From NCBI RefSeq assembly GCF_035046485.1, contig NC_085137.1:374604706-374668705 (forward strand): a stretch of DNA of 64,000 nt, in the 5' to 3' direction. The stretch is from Aedes albopictus (taxonomy: Eukaryota > Arthropoda > Insecta > Diptera > Culicidae). The notes below the pieces were generated by a model. The model was not told where the DNA came from. It saw only the letters and a list, made by a program, of their open reading frames with translations, and searched no databases. A program made the position numbers and the translations under genes. This document shows, one piece after another, positions 33,785-45,138 of the stretch (position 1 is its first letter; each line of letters opens with the position of its first letter).

Positions 33785-35204
33785 GTCGGGGTTCTGCTAA
33801 ACCGAACCAAAGACCATTTTTTGAAAAATTTAGTTTTCTTAACCATTAGATGAAGAATATGATGATCTTCTTTTCGTGTAAAAATCCAGTAATTCTGACA
33901 GCTCTTCGTGGAGTAAATTCAAAATTTCTGTTTGGCAGAACATACAAAAAATAAAATTGCATCCAACCAGAGTGAACTGTAAACCATTCCATAGAATCAG
34001 CGAAATATTTTAGTTTTGGTCCAAATGATGAACATTTCAAGTTTTCCTCATCGCTGTCAGATTTCTAACTTCTAACCGACTCATAGTAACAATCTGTGAG
34101 AGAATTTAACACGTAATCAAAAATACGGGTGTTGGAGGATCGATTTGGATTTCGATGGCGTTGATCGCCATTTTTCCAAATCACAGTCAGCTAGACCGAA
34201 CCAAATCCACTGCATTTAAAAATCAATTTATTCTCAACAATACAAAGACGAACTGGCTTTGAATACATGCGTTATGTTGATACACCTCATACTGATTATT
34301 TAACCCAGGAGCCGTCATTGAACAACAAGGCTAATAAGAATAATAAAGCTTGAAAAAAATCAAACACTTGGTTCGCTTTGGCTGATCGAAAAATGGCGTT
34401 TTCACGAAAACCATGCTAGAGAAGAATGTTTAAAACTTGATTCAGACTTAACAACTGACCTTCAGCTAAGTAAAATGGCCTAGAGGTAACGTGCTTGGTT
34501 ATCACTTAAAGGACCCAAGTTCGAATCTCTTTAATATTTTCGATTTTTTTTTGTCTTAGTTCACTTTGGCAGATCATTTTCATGGTTTTCTTCGACCAGT
34601 ATAAATTTGAAGTACACAAATTGCTCCATTTTCACATCTCAGGACATCAGGACATGCAAGGACATCATTTGACATAATCACTCTTGTTCTGTGCCTGCAC
34701 ATGCACCGCCTATAAAAAAAAACATAGATGGGAAGGGCTGAGCTGGGAGGGCTTCCGCCGTTTACATTTCACACTATTTTGAGACCTTTGCGCTACCATA
34801 CTACGCGTCCTCTCTGGTTCATGTAAAGGATTGTGAGTGATATCGATTTCAACTTCATAGACACTGAAAAATCGAGATTTTTTTATCACATTCCGACTGG
34901 TTTTCTCTGAAACAAAGAAACACAGTCAGCCACACTGAACTATAAACCATATTCCAATGTTTTTGTTCAGCCAGAGTGAACTGAGTGCAAAGTACTGAGA
35001 AATTAAATGGTATTATATCAATGATTTTAAATAATTTACATGTTTTCTTCATCTCTGATGGTTAATAAAGGCTTGTAAGTTACATGTGTGCGAAAAAGTT
35101 TCAAATAATCTTAGCTGTTGTTTATTTCTGAGTGGTTGAACTTGAAGCTTAATTATCTCGGAATAAACTTTTTGGCGCTTAGTTCGGTTTAGCAGAACCC
35201 CGGC
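33785..35204. mobile_element. 1.42-kb nested element with GTTCTGCTAAACCGAAC ends
   Basis: Begins GTCGGGGTTCTGCTAAACCG and ends with the near reverse complement, flanked by a CATATG duplication (33779-33784 and 35205-35210). Copies of the subterminal motif, roughly CAGCYARASYGAAC, recur inside in both directions near 33950, 34188, 34367, 34556, 34925 and 34967. No transposase is recognisable. A tRNA-like segment lies near 34470-34535. Superfamily is uncertain; a 6-bp palindromic duplication is unusual. Confidence 0.85.
34470..34535 (+). other. tRNA-like segment inside a MITE
   Basis: GGCCTAGAGGTAACGTGC (A-box-like) and CCAAGTTCGAATCTC (B-box-like) occur about 40 bases apart, with GGTTATCACTTAAAGG between. 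It resembles the minus-strand segment at 14455-14525, which is also inside a MITE. No acceptor stem is convincing, so it is not called as a tRNA gene. Confidence 0.45.
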
Positions 35205-35647
35205 CATATGATATGTCAAATGAACGTCGAGAAAGAATTTTTAAGTTGGTTTTACATACATACATTTCTTCAAAAATTTTTGGGAATTTTACTAAAATTT
35301 ATGAAGATCGTCCCTAAAACTCGCCAATATCTTGAATTTCATCAATCTGACGCAAAACCTGCATGCAGATGATCGAATGGTATTGTATTCAGCTTTTAAT
35401 TTATGGAAAAAGATTTAAAATTTGTTGAACAAAACGCAATATATTTGAATTTTAGTAAATTACATATTTTAAAAAGTTACAAAACTCGATTTTGAGCTGA
35501 AACTCAAAAACTGTTCTACTTTAAATTTTTTGAAGGTCGGTTTCGAAATCAGCACTAAATTGTGCTTCAAAAATTTTGGTCGTTGACAGAAGTTCACGAC
35601 TTTCGTTTTATTTTGTAAACTTGTGTAATTAGCAAGATTTTTATATA

Positions 35648-35665
35648 TGCAGGTTTTCTTCTTCT

Positions 35666-35742
<77 letters not shown>

Positions 35743-35900
35743 TTCTTCTTCTTCTTCTTCTTCTTCTTCTTCTTCTTCTTCTTCTTCTTCTTCTTCTTCT
35801 TCTTCTTCTTCTTCTTCTTCTTCTTCTCCTTCTTCTTCTTCTTCTTCGTCTTCTTCGTCTTCTTCTTCTTCTTCTTCTTCTTCTTCTTCTTCTTCGTCTT

Positions 35901-35931
<31 letters not shown>

Positions 35932-36175
35932 TTCTTCTTCTTCTTCTTCTTCTTCTTCTTCTTCTTCTTCTTCTTCTTCTTCTTCTTCTTCTTCTTCTTC
36001 TTCTTCTTCTTCTTCTTCTTCTTCTGCTTCTTCTGCTTCTTCTGCTTCTTCTTCTTCTTCTTCTTCTTCTTCTTCTTCTGCTGCTGCTCCTTCTTCTTCT
36101 TCTGCTTCTTCTGCTTCTTCTTCTTCGTCTTCTTCTTCTTCTTCTTCTTCTTCTTCTTTTTCTTCTTCTTCTTGT
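35648..36175 (+). repeat. (TTC)n microsatellite, ~525 bp
   Basis: A near-pure TTC run with scattered TCC, TCG, TGC and TAT variants. It yields homopolymeric open frames (Phe on plus; Lys or Glu on minus, up to 253 codons) that are not genes. It begins about 20 bp after MITE copy 2. Confidence 0.97.
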
Positions 36176-36179
36176 AGCG

Positions 36180-36443
36180 GGAGAGGAAGCGATAGATAGA
36201 AATTTGAGTTGACGGGGGATTTGTTTTCAAAGACTCTCACGGTGAAAAAATCTTGATTGAGCATGAGCATGAGCATGAGCATAGATGACCGCACAATTCG
36301 TAGTTGCTACTCCGTGATTTACCAGAGCAATCGAAATTGCACAAGGAACCAATGAATAGGGCTTGGGACTAGCTTACTATTCTCAATGTACACAGGTCGA
36401 GAGCTCTCAACTTTAATAAGGTCAATAACGGCGCCGGCCACGT
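36180..36443 (-). other. possible retroelement UTR, first part
   Basis: Minus-strand sequence containing GACGTGGCCGGCGCCGTTAT and TTGAGAGCTCTCGACCTGTG. It is continuous, across the hAT insertion at 36452-37542, with 37551-37820. It seems familiar as a repeated Aedes noncoding segment, perhaps the 5' UTR of a retroelement, but I cannot name the family. A GAGCATGAGCATGAGCAT run lies at about 36260. Confidence 0.3.
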
Positions 36444-36451
36444 CCTTACGG

Positions 36452-37542
36452 CAGAGGTTCCCAAACTTTTTTCTATCGCGGCGCCCTTTGACATTTCCAA
36501 AAATGTCGCGGCGCACCAAAGTTTTTAACATTTTTTTTTAAATTTTGGGCAACTTTAGAGTGTGCAAGACAAAATCGTGAAACACTTTTCTAATATCATG
36601 TTTTCAGAATTCAATATTTGGAAGACTAACATTTTTTTTAATTAATTTCTCAAAGATTGTTTAAATATTTGTAAGATTTCAAAAATTATGTAGATTTCAT
36701 CATAGAAGTTTTAAAAATAAGAAGAAACTCAAATATACATGTAAAACAAGCTGCTCAGTTTCAACAATTAAGCCAAACATTCTAAAGCGTATGCAATAAC
36801 TAAAGAATTTTTATTGAATGAAAATGACTACACAGAACTTGACCAAAGCTTCAACTTTTTGCAGAAATTGCAAAGCAACACTTTTATTTATTTTGGAAAA
36901 TTTCGGCAAACTGGGACACTTGAAGAGATTGTAAAGACCTGCCAGGTTGACTTTGATTGAACTTATTTTCATAAATTTCAACTTAACCCTTTTGGCCTGG
37001 ATTGGTCATATATAACCCCATTGATGAAACCGAGCATAACAAACTTATTCGAGTTCAGCGAGGTTGCGGCAGTACTGATGTAACAGTCCGGTTGAAAAAG
37101 GCCAAAGCTAGCTCTTCACACTACCTGATCGGCAAACCCGCATGCCGCTAAGCTGTTCCGAAGACCTTGTAATTATTCTAAAAGAACATAAATAATGTTC
37201 TTGAAATTAAAACTTTGGACAAGTTATAGTAAAATCAAAAGCTAAGCTGAAGTTTAAGAATTCCAAAGCAATTTCAAAAACTTGAAATTTTAAAATGTGG
37301 TTTCAATTAATATGTTTAAAAAGAATACCAGAAACCCTATGGAACAATCGAAAAGTCAGGAAAGATTTAAAAAAATGTGAACGACACTAGTTTTACTAAT
37401 AAAAAGAAATTAAAGGTGTTCTGCAATACAAATCAAAAGTTTGTTTTTTTTTGTTTCGTCACAAAAGCCAAAATCCTGCGGCGCACCTGGAGAAGGCTCA
37501 CGGCGCACCAGGGCGCCGCGGCGCACAGTTTGGGAAGCACTG
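36452..37542. mobile_element. 1,091-bp hAT-type noncoding element
   Basis: Left end CAGAGGTTCCCAAACTTT, right end CACAGTTTGGGAAGCACTG. A perfect 8-bp duplication CCTTACGG lies at 36444-36451 and 37543-37550. GCGGCGCC/GCGGCGCACC motifs recur close to both ends. The interior is AT-rich without a transposase. All of this fits a non-autonomous hAT. Confidence 0.95.
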
Positions 37543-37550
37543 CCTTACGG

Positions 37551-38263
37551 TCATCGAGGATGGAAGGGAATGTTAGTAAGACAAACGTTGTTATAAAGAC
37601 CGCGAATCGCTGCATCTCCACGTTTGTCTCAGGAAGGATTTTTTTGTTAGTAGGGTAAGGTACATTGTCAGTCCGGGAGTCACCTATGGTTGGTGATATG
37701 ATTTGACAATGGATCAATATACACAAACCGCCGTTAACAACCGACCACTTTTCGACGCAAGAACTAGCCAAAAAGAAAATTCTATCGCGCGTCTCCACTC
37801 CACTAGGGAGCAGAAACCTTTAGTCTATTCCACACAGAAATACACTGAACGCGACTCACTTGTCGGCGCCCGGATTTTTTCTCGACCGGCGAACCCGAAG
37901 TAACATTTTTCACTCTTTTGTGTAAATGCAAAAAATGAAAGAAAATATTTATTATCAACTAAAAGTGTATTGGAAACTAGCGCCGAAGGGAAGCGAAAAA
38001 TTCGGAACCGACTCGAACCACGGCGCGCGCACACTCGTCCCGTCGTCGGAGCCCCGCAGAGAGAAGAGGAAAAAAAAAATCGCAAAAATCTAGCAAAGCG
38101 AGCGCGCGAAACTTTGCTGCTGCCGAACTACCGCACACTACTAACTGCTTGGCGTCCCGTCGTCGGAGCCCCGCAGAGAGCTGAAAAAATCTTGATTGTT
38201 CACAAATTATATGAAAACGTGAGTATATTAAAATCGCGGTCATAAGAGCAAACAAGTAAGATA
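37551..38263 (-). other. possible retroelement UTR or promoter region, second part
   Basis: 37551-37820 continues the segment on the other side of the hAT. 37830-38263 is CpG-rich in places and contains a 28-bp exact direct repeat, beginning CGTCCCGTCGTCGGAGCC, at 38036-38063 and 38153-38180. Opposed frames (minus 37825-38085, plus 37970-38245) are unrecognised. No gene is called. Confidence 0.35.
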
Positions 38264-39180
38264 ACACTAGTTTACAAAATAAAACGAAAGTCGTGAACTT
38301 CTGTCAACGACCAAAATTTTTGAAGCATAATTTAGCGCTGATTTCGAAACCGTGCTTCAAAAAATTTAAAGTAGAACAGTTTTTGAGTTTTAGCTCAATA
38401 TCGAGTTTTACAACTTTTTAAAATATGATATTTAATAAAATTCTAATTTCTTGCGTTTTGTTCAACCAATTTTAAATCTTATTCCATAAATTAAAAGCTG
38501 AATATAATACCATTCGATCATCTGAATGCAGGTTTTGCGTCAGATTGATGAAAATCAAGATATTGGCGAGTTTTGGCGACGATCTCCTTAAATTTTAGCA
38601 AAATTTTCAAAAATTTATGAAGAAATGTATTTTTTTTTTTCAATAAAAAAAGACAGTACACCGTCTTCAGCCAGAGAGGCTGCACAGACTGAACATTACA
38701 CTAACACGAGACAACGGGCAACACACATAACACCCAGTGGCCCAATGGAGAATTTTCCGTTTGGCGAAAAGTTTTCCCCCGACTGAAGCGGGAATCGAAC
38801 CCGCACTCCGAGGCTTACGAAACGCCTAGACGACTGACGCCGCTAACCGCACAGCCACGAAGCCCACAAAGAAGTCCTTAGAAAAAAACCATTTAAAAAT
38901 TCTTTCTCAACGTTTATTTGACATATCATATGTGGGTGAGTTACAGTAAAAAATTCAGCTCAATCGGAGCATTGATTACGGAGAATGAGATGTGTGAAGT
39001 GAGCGACTTTGCTTAAAAATAGAACAAAAATCGATTTCAAATCATCAACCTTGTATGGAAAGTCGAAAAAATTTCCGCTCTACTGTAATTTTTTTCCTTC
39101 GCGTTTTCGAACTCAGGGCATGATTCTACACCAAAAACGATCATCAGCTTACCGAGTTCAAAAATGCTGTAAACTAGTGT
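38264..39180. mobile_element. MITE family A, copy 3 (with SINE insertion)
   Basis: Starts ACACTAGTTTACA, ends CTGTAAACTAGTGT, same orientation as copy 1 and very similar to it, but without the 200-bp foldback. A SINE of family B is inserted at about 38645-38880, inside an A/T-rich tract. Confidence 0.88.
38645..38880 (-). mobile_element. tRNA-derived SINE (family B), minus
   Basis: Read on the minus strand: GGGCTTCGTGGCTGTGCGG head, TTAGCGGC A box, GCGGGTTCGATTCCCGC B box, then the body with GAAAATTCTCCATTGGGCCA and a tail near 38645. It is the better-preserved member of the family seen at 19143. It interrupts MITE copy 3, so it is younger than that MITE. Confidence 0.85.
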
Positions 39181-39189
39181 AATCGATAA

Positions 39190-39290
39190 TAATGGCTTCA
39201 GGAGTAAAGGTCAAAAGACAGAAATTCGAAGGCCCGAAGGTCGAAAGAACAAAAGGTATAAGGTTAAAAGCCGACGATTCGAATGTTTAT
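39190..39290 (+). repeat. degenerate GGTCGAAAGAACAAAAGG-type repeat
   Basis: Several short A/G-rich units such as GGTCAAAAGACAG and GGTCGAAAGAACAAAAGG in tandem. Related units form the inverted outer ends of the region 45050-45855. Confidence 0.55.
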
Positions 39291-39299
39291 TCATTTATC

Positions 39300-40226
39300 C
39301 TTGGGGCAAACTGCCAAATTTCACATTTAGTCACTAATTAACATAGCATACAGAATTCAAATATTAATAATCAGTCTTGCGAATAATCGCGACCATCACG
39401 AGACAATCACTTGAACCGCTGTCTGGAGTCACCATTCCCAAGGTGATACGAACCAGCTAGCATGTCACGCCTGGAATGATAAACATGTTGTGGGTTCCAC
39501 CCTTCGCAGCTTTGCAGCGATAGCAGTTGCTGAGTATGCTTCAGGCGGGTTGCTAGAGAACCAATCTCTCTGTGCAACGATGCATAACGGGCGAAGTGAG
39601 AGCGTTTGCCGTAGCCAGGGCGAACTGCGTGGTGCGCTCAATGTGTGCGTTTAAACTGAGCTATGCAAAACGAATAGGATTTATGACGTAGTACCGAGCT
39701 TGTGATAATACACATGCATAGTTTTATATGCTGTTGCGCGTGCTTGAGGCGACGGAGAGAGTCATGACACTCACATGAGCCGTATCCAAGTCAGGATGAT
39801 TTTAGCAAAACAAGGGTGACCTGGTGACTATGATGGGATTCTGTCTTTTCTGGTGTTAGCGACTGTAGAGAGAGCGAATCAGAAACCGCAGAGACAGGGT
39901 GATACAAGTTTGGTGTTTATCAGCTTTATTGTGACTTGTACGCTGAGGCTTCGCGACACTGTAATAATATCAAACACTTATTTTCATGTCAATTGGATTT
40001 GAAACATGAATTTAAAAACTAGCTCACACTGCAATATTTAAACAAAATTCGGACCTATCAGCTAAATTCAATAACTTAACTATTTTTTTAACGTAGCTAA
40101 AACTTACACAGATTTCACCCGCGCACATCCAAAAAGTTGTGTATTATAATGTTCCAAAAAAGAGAGCAACAAATTTATTATGGAACGAACAGGAAGAGAT
40201 AACATAGAACAAAAAAAAATACCCTT
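39300..40226. other. unassigned stretch
   Basis: 39390-39900 is GC-richer, 39900-40226 AT-rich. No open frame with a recognisable domain, no inverted ends found. Could be part of a retroelement UTR. Confidence 0.4.
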
Positions 40227-40375
40227 CGTCTCCCCTAGACAGAAATGTGCCATGCCATTTTGCTGCCAGAAAGAGAAAACGTAACAGAAATGATCTCCAT
40301 GAACGGCGAGAGAACATTTCTGTCATGGCACATCTGTCCAGAAAAAAGGCAACACATTTCTGTCTAGTGGAGACG
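40227..40375. mobile_element. 149-bp MITE (CTAGACAGAAATGTG ends)
   Basis: Left end 40227-40249 and right end 40353-40375 are 23-bp inverted repeats with one mismatch; the shared core is CTAGACAGAAATGTG. A second, shorter ACATTTCTGT-type pairing lies inside. Target-site duplication not clear. Confidence 0.75.
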
Positions 40376-40436
40376 TCGGGGTAGGGAATTGTCTATTATC
40401 GCTCTTCGTCCGCGATTGAGCGCAGGTCTCAGGAAG

Positions 40437-42130
40437 TAGCAGTAGGTCTCTGGGACGTTTCAAGAAGCCTCAGGAGCACCTCAGGAGTTCTCAGATGTTT
40501 TCAGAAGTTCTTCTGCGGGTCCCAGAGAGCTTCGAGGGGGTTTCATGGGGATTCAGTGGTATTTCGAGGGAGACATGAGCAAAACACCAAACCGTGCCGC
40601 ACTGATGACGAGTTTGCCTGCATACACACCACCGTGTTGTTCATTGCACCATCTTTGTTCGGCTTCTACTGATGAACATGCAGTGCGAGTGACGAAACAC
40701 TCATGTCGGTGTCATAACTAGAGCAAATACAATATATGTATACTGGGACACTAGCGATTGTGTGAAATATGGTCTGAGACTATTTTCTTACTATCCGTTC
40801 TTTACGTTATCGAAAAAACCTGCTTTTTGATGTGCCGCATGAAAGAGTTTGTGAATGTGGGACACCCGGAACCGTTTACATGACTCTACCAGCTGTCCCA
40901 AACATGGTCTGAGACTATTTCATTGTCAACTGTTCATCAAGTTACATAAAAAACCACGATGTGATGCATAACATGTATGGGTTTGGTTCACTTTTACATT
41001 TGACAACTTCCTACAAGACACCCGGAACCGTTTCCGGGATAGTAGTGATTGTCCCAGGCATTGTCCCAAATATGGTATGAGACAAGTTTTATGCTACCTG
41101 TTCATCAGGTTTCCTAAAAAGCCGCGATTTGATATGTCGCATGCATGGGTTTGGTTCAAGTTTACAGTTCACCAATTTAAAGGGGATACCCAGAACCGAT
41201 TCTGAAACATTACCGATAGTCTCTAATGTGATCTAAGTCTATTTTCTTATATATCATTCATCAAGTGATCGAAAAGCAGCGACTATATGTGTCGTATGCA
41301 TGGTCGCATGCATACAGTTTGGTTCACTTTTAAACTTAGCCACTTTCGTAGGGACATTCGAAACCATTTCCCGAGCAGTCCGGTATTCTTAGATGTTGTC
41401 TGAAATAAGTATCTTGCTGGCCGTTCTTTGGGTTACCGAAAAGATCAGATTCCCCGGATCAGATGCCAAAAAGAGAGGTCAGTTTTTTTGTACACAAACG
41501 CGTTTCAGAAGACCTCAGAGGGTTTCAGGGAACTCTAGAGGGTCTCAGAGGCGATTTGAGGAGTCTCAGGGGGTTCCAGATGATTCTGACAGGTTTCAAG
41601 GGGCTCTAAGGAGTGGAAGAAAAAGCGTTTCAGGTTTAAGTGGGGCTCAAAGGCGTCTCAGGGATCTGAGAGGGTTTCAAAGGTTCTCAAGAGAGCTTTA
41701 GAGGATTTCAGAGAGTTTCAGGGGGGTTTCATGATGCATCAGGGGTGCTTCAGGAGGCCTCAAGTGGGTTCCAAAGGGGCTCCAGGAGGTCTCAGAAGCA
41801 TACCAGAGGTAGTAAAAGGGTTTCAGATATTCCATGGGTTCTCAGGAGAGTTTCACGGTGTCTAACGGGGTTCCACATGGCTCTTGCAGGTTCCAGGGAG
41901 CTCTAGTTTTTTTTTTAATCTCAGGAGTGTTTCTGTGGATCTCAGAGGGTTTCAGGATTTCAGGGAGCTCTGGGAGCCCCAGGGGCATTCCAAAGGGTCT
42001 CAGGGGCGTTTCAAGGGATTTCAGGCGGCTCAAGGGGACGTCTTCACGGGATCTCAGCAGGTTTCAAGGGGGTTCCAGAGAATCTGATGGCTCTAGGGGG
42101 CTTCTAAGGAGTTTTATAAGAGTTCCAGTG
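40437..42130 (+). repeat. degenerate GGTTTCAGGGG / GGTCTCAGAGG satellite
   Basis: Short units built on TTTCAGGGGG, TCTCAGAGGG and GTTCCAGG repeat irregularly at 40437-40560 and 41500-42130, split by a different 165-bp tandem repeat. Open frames on both strands (for example plus 41834-42157) reflect the repeat. It resembles the 12-mer satellite in style but has a different unit. Confidence 0.75.
40740..41450 (+). repeat. ~165-bp tandem repeat (GACACCCGGAACCG)
   Basis: The phrase GACACCCGGAACCG or a variant lies at 40861, 41017, 41185 and 41353 (spacings 156, 168, 168), with a partial unit from 40747. Each unit has GGTCTGAGAC or similar, TGTTCATCAAG and CATGGGTTTGGTTCA. Four and a half diverged copies; no coding frame. 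Confidence 0.85.
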
Positions 42131-42157
42131 ATATTAGGATCAAAGAACTATCATTAG

Positions 42158-42315
42158 AAAATAAAAGAAAATCGGGTTAAGTACGGTTCCTTTGAATTCC
42201 ACTAAGAATTTGCATCCTTTGACAGATACGTATTTCGACCTCAACTGTAAGGTCGTCTTCAGTGTCTTGTACTTGACTCGACAGATATTCCCCTAACAAG
42301 CCCAGGTTAATCATC
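42158..42315 (-). mobile_element. 158-bp retroposon with 12-bp duplication
   Basis: Flanked by AACTATCATTAG at 42146-42157 and 42316-42327. On the minus strand it runs from GATGATTAACCTGGGCTTGT through ACAAGACACTGAAGACGACC to a T/A-rich tail (CTTTTATTTT). The long duplication fits target-primed insertion. No A or B box was recognised. A rearranged copy lies at 45139-45424. Confidence 0.8.
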
Positions 42316-42329
42316 AACTATCATTAGGT

Positions 42330-45048
42330 TAAAGTTCGCCAAAATATAAAGATTAAAAAGAGGTCTTAGGAGCATTTCAGGGGTCTTAGGTGCATTTTTT
42401 GTGGTTCCAGGTGATCTCAGGGGCGTTTCATGTGAAGATATGACCAAACCTTTATTTGATTCTTCACATTTGTGCTCTTGCAAATTTGCCATTTCTAGAA
42501 GACCAGTTTGTAAAAATACCCATTTTTTTATTGAACACCTGTACATATACACTCTGTGGACTTCATTAAAAATTTCATAAAAATTGAAATCAATTATTTC
42601 TTCTCGACATTTTGAAAAGAGATGTCTGGAATTTCTGGCGAAATTCTATTTCACAAATAAGACCTCTCATTGCACTCGTTGAATCCCCTCAGTTCTTAGA
42701 AACATTCTTAAAACATATGATCAAGAACTCCTTGAATGTGTTTTGGTCGACAACCCTCACAAATTCCAGACGAAATTCCTGTGTTTTTTTTTTTTCAACA
42801 GGTTTCTGATGAAAATTCTTAAAACAAGTCTTTAGTAGTTTAATTCTAGCGATTTTTTTCTTTAAAAAAATTGATCAATATTTAATGCAACCGAGATAAC
42901 AACTTTCTTGAGTCGCTTGTCTTTCTACACCTGATGTGTGTTCCTTATGATACAACAAACCTCGTGAAGTTGTTTTTACTTCGCCATCCGAAACCTTTTG
43001 CTCGTAAATAAATATGAGAAACAACGTTATTAAAAGGATGAGCCTCCTTTGAAAGAATAAGGCATTCAATATGTACGATAAACTAAAAAAAATAATTAGA
43101 AATGATTTAGGCGAAAAAAATAGCTTCCTTTAATTAGTGTAGCTCTTGATAAAAAAAATACACATACAAAATATAAAAAAAGTTTCCTTAAACAATAAAT
43201 AATTCAATATTTAATTAGTTTTAGTATTTACAACAGAGAATAAACATGGAGAGGATTCAAAAGAAATTGTGTTCATTTTCTTTACGATCACAGTAACGTT
43301 GTATTTATTTTTCATCAAACGAATCAGTAATATTTATTCAAGTTAATTTTATTACATAGAAACATGAGCTAACGTCACATGTTTCTCTGATATGTAGCAT
43401 TTTTTTTTCCTTTTTCGCGTATCGGAATGAGCTGAAACAAGTTCCTATCAATCCATCAAAGCTAAACCATGGCACAAATCAGGATTTCCCATAATTTCCC
43501 CAAATCCGCAATCAACCTGCCATTCATATGCATATGAATTCACATGCACCGTACTCTTCCCACAATTTCGCGAAAACTATCTCAGCAACATCTCTGAATC
43601 GAATCGGAAAGGGAAAACAGACAACCGTAAAAACGCCAATCTAGTATTATGAATAACTTACTAAACTTTATCACCACACCTTCCATCGTTGCCGCCGCGC
43701 CGGTCGGTCGGTCGCGGTCGATGTGGTGCAGAAAACAGACAAGAAATGTGTCAATTTGCATGGCAAATTTTTCACGCTGTTTTCGAACTTCCTCCACCAT
43801 CCCTAACTTACATCAATCTTCTTCAGAGAGTCAACCACCAGTCGAACTACAACATCGCCGTTGTTCGTACACCCTCCTAGTACAAAAGCGGGCTAGGCCA
43901 AGATCATCCACATGGGCGTCGTCGTTGATGGGGGACCTTCAAATCGCGACGAAGACATCGACGTGACCTACGGATGATGCTGCCGCACAGCTGAGCTCAT
44001 CCCCCCGATGTTCCAGAGAGGATCTATCAGGTGGGGACGGATGCGCTAAAACTGGCAAGCACCGGTGTAGTGGTTGAATTCGGATGGAGGGAGATAAATT
44101 TACGACTCGGCAGTCGTAAAGATGCGGTAAAAGTCACAAATTGTTTCGACTGAATGGTGGTTGACTGGATGGATGGTGGAAGCTGCGCGGCTCTTCGGTC
44201 GGAAAGCTTTAGAGCTATAAGAGAGTGCGAATGGAAACGAGGGTCGTCGCTAGAAGAGCGACTTAGCCGGCTGCTTGGTAGTAGTTGCTACTTAAGAGGT
44301 TGGGGTTAGATAAGCTTGCAACGCGGGGCCTGTTTGTTTGTGACTTCGGAAGCGGGAGATAATTATGAGAAATGGATTTAGCTGTGAAATGTGGTGTGGT
44401 TCAGCGTAGCGGAAGCAACAGAGGAGATATGGTTTGCGTCTCACGATAATGAGCTTGACCATTCCGTGAAAATCGGCTCTAAAATATAGCGAGAAGTGTC
44501 AGGGTCAATACTGAGTTGTTTTAGTGTTGTCTTTTTTAATCTCTGACTCTTATGCAATATGAAATAATTTGAAAAGTGGAAATTTAATAATTCAGTATGC
44601 AGTCCCAAACAGTGTGATAATACTACCTCGAATCGTCTTGGTGTCTACAGTGTTCCTTGATTTTACAAGGAATAAGTGCATAGTAGAAATCGAATCGATC
44701 CGACGTGATTATGTGCTACAATCACACTTTGAAGGGGTGCACACTATTGAGACAGTCCAAATGGGGGTAAATCAATAATCAAGTTTAACATGAAAAGATG
44801 AAACTGTTTCTGATATCCGAATATCCATATTCAAACCTGGACCTTATTGAGATAGTAATGAATAGACGTACCTGAAAAGAAACAGAAAGAAAATCACAAA
44901 TTAGTTATGATAGCAACGATACATTAAAATCAAGCTTTAATTCCGTCAATAAATTTTATAAAAATAATTAACAATCGATGTCATTTTACCCCACTAATTA
45001 TTAAACCTATGATGTTTTATTGTGAGTGCAACAAGTTATCGTGAAGTT
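42330..45048. other. unassigned region, AT-rich then CpG-richer
   Basis: 42330-43620 and 44500-45048 are AT-rich with no recognisable feature. 43680-44340 is CpG-richer (CCGCCGCGCCGGTCGGTCGG near 43693) with several overlapping frames (plus 43649-43966, minus 43582-43800) that match nothing I know, and a TATAAGAG near 44216. It might be a host promoter or 5' UTR. No gene is supported. Confidence 0.35.
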
Positions 45049-45138
45049 TTTCATGAATGGGTGACAGAACGTCGAAAACAAAACGTCTAAGGGACAAAAC
45101 GTCGAAAGGACCCCGAAGAAGTAGAGAAAGGATAAAGA

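Larger units (their letters stand above)
33531..35626. mobile_element. MITE family A, copy 2 (split by insertion)
   Basis: Left end ACACTAGTTTACAGC, right end TTTTGTAAACTTGTGT. Reverse orientation relative to copy 1. It is split by a 1,420-bp element at 33785-35204; the two halves rejoin at CACATATGATATGTC, which is the continuous sequence in copy 4. Starts only 10 bp after the preceding TA element. Confidence 0.85.

Noticed and set aside
35469..36294. Open frames of up to 253 codons made of Lys, Glu or Phe
   Set aside because: They are translations of the (TTC)n microsatellite and have no non-repetitive coding portion.
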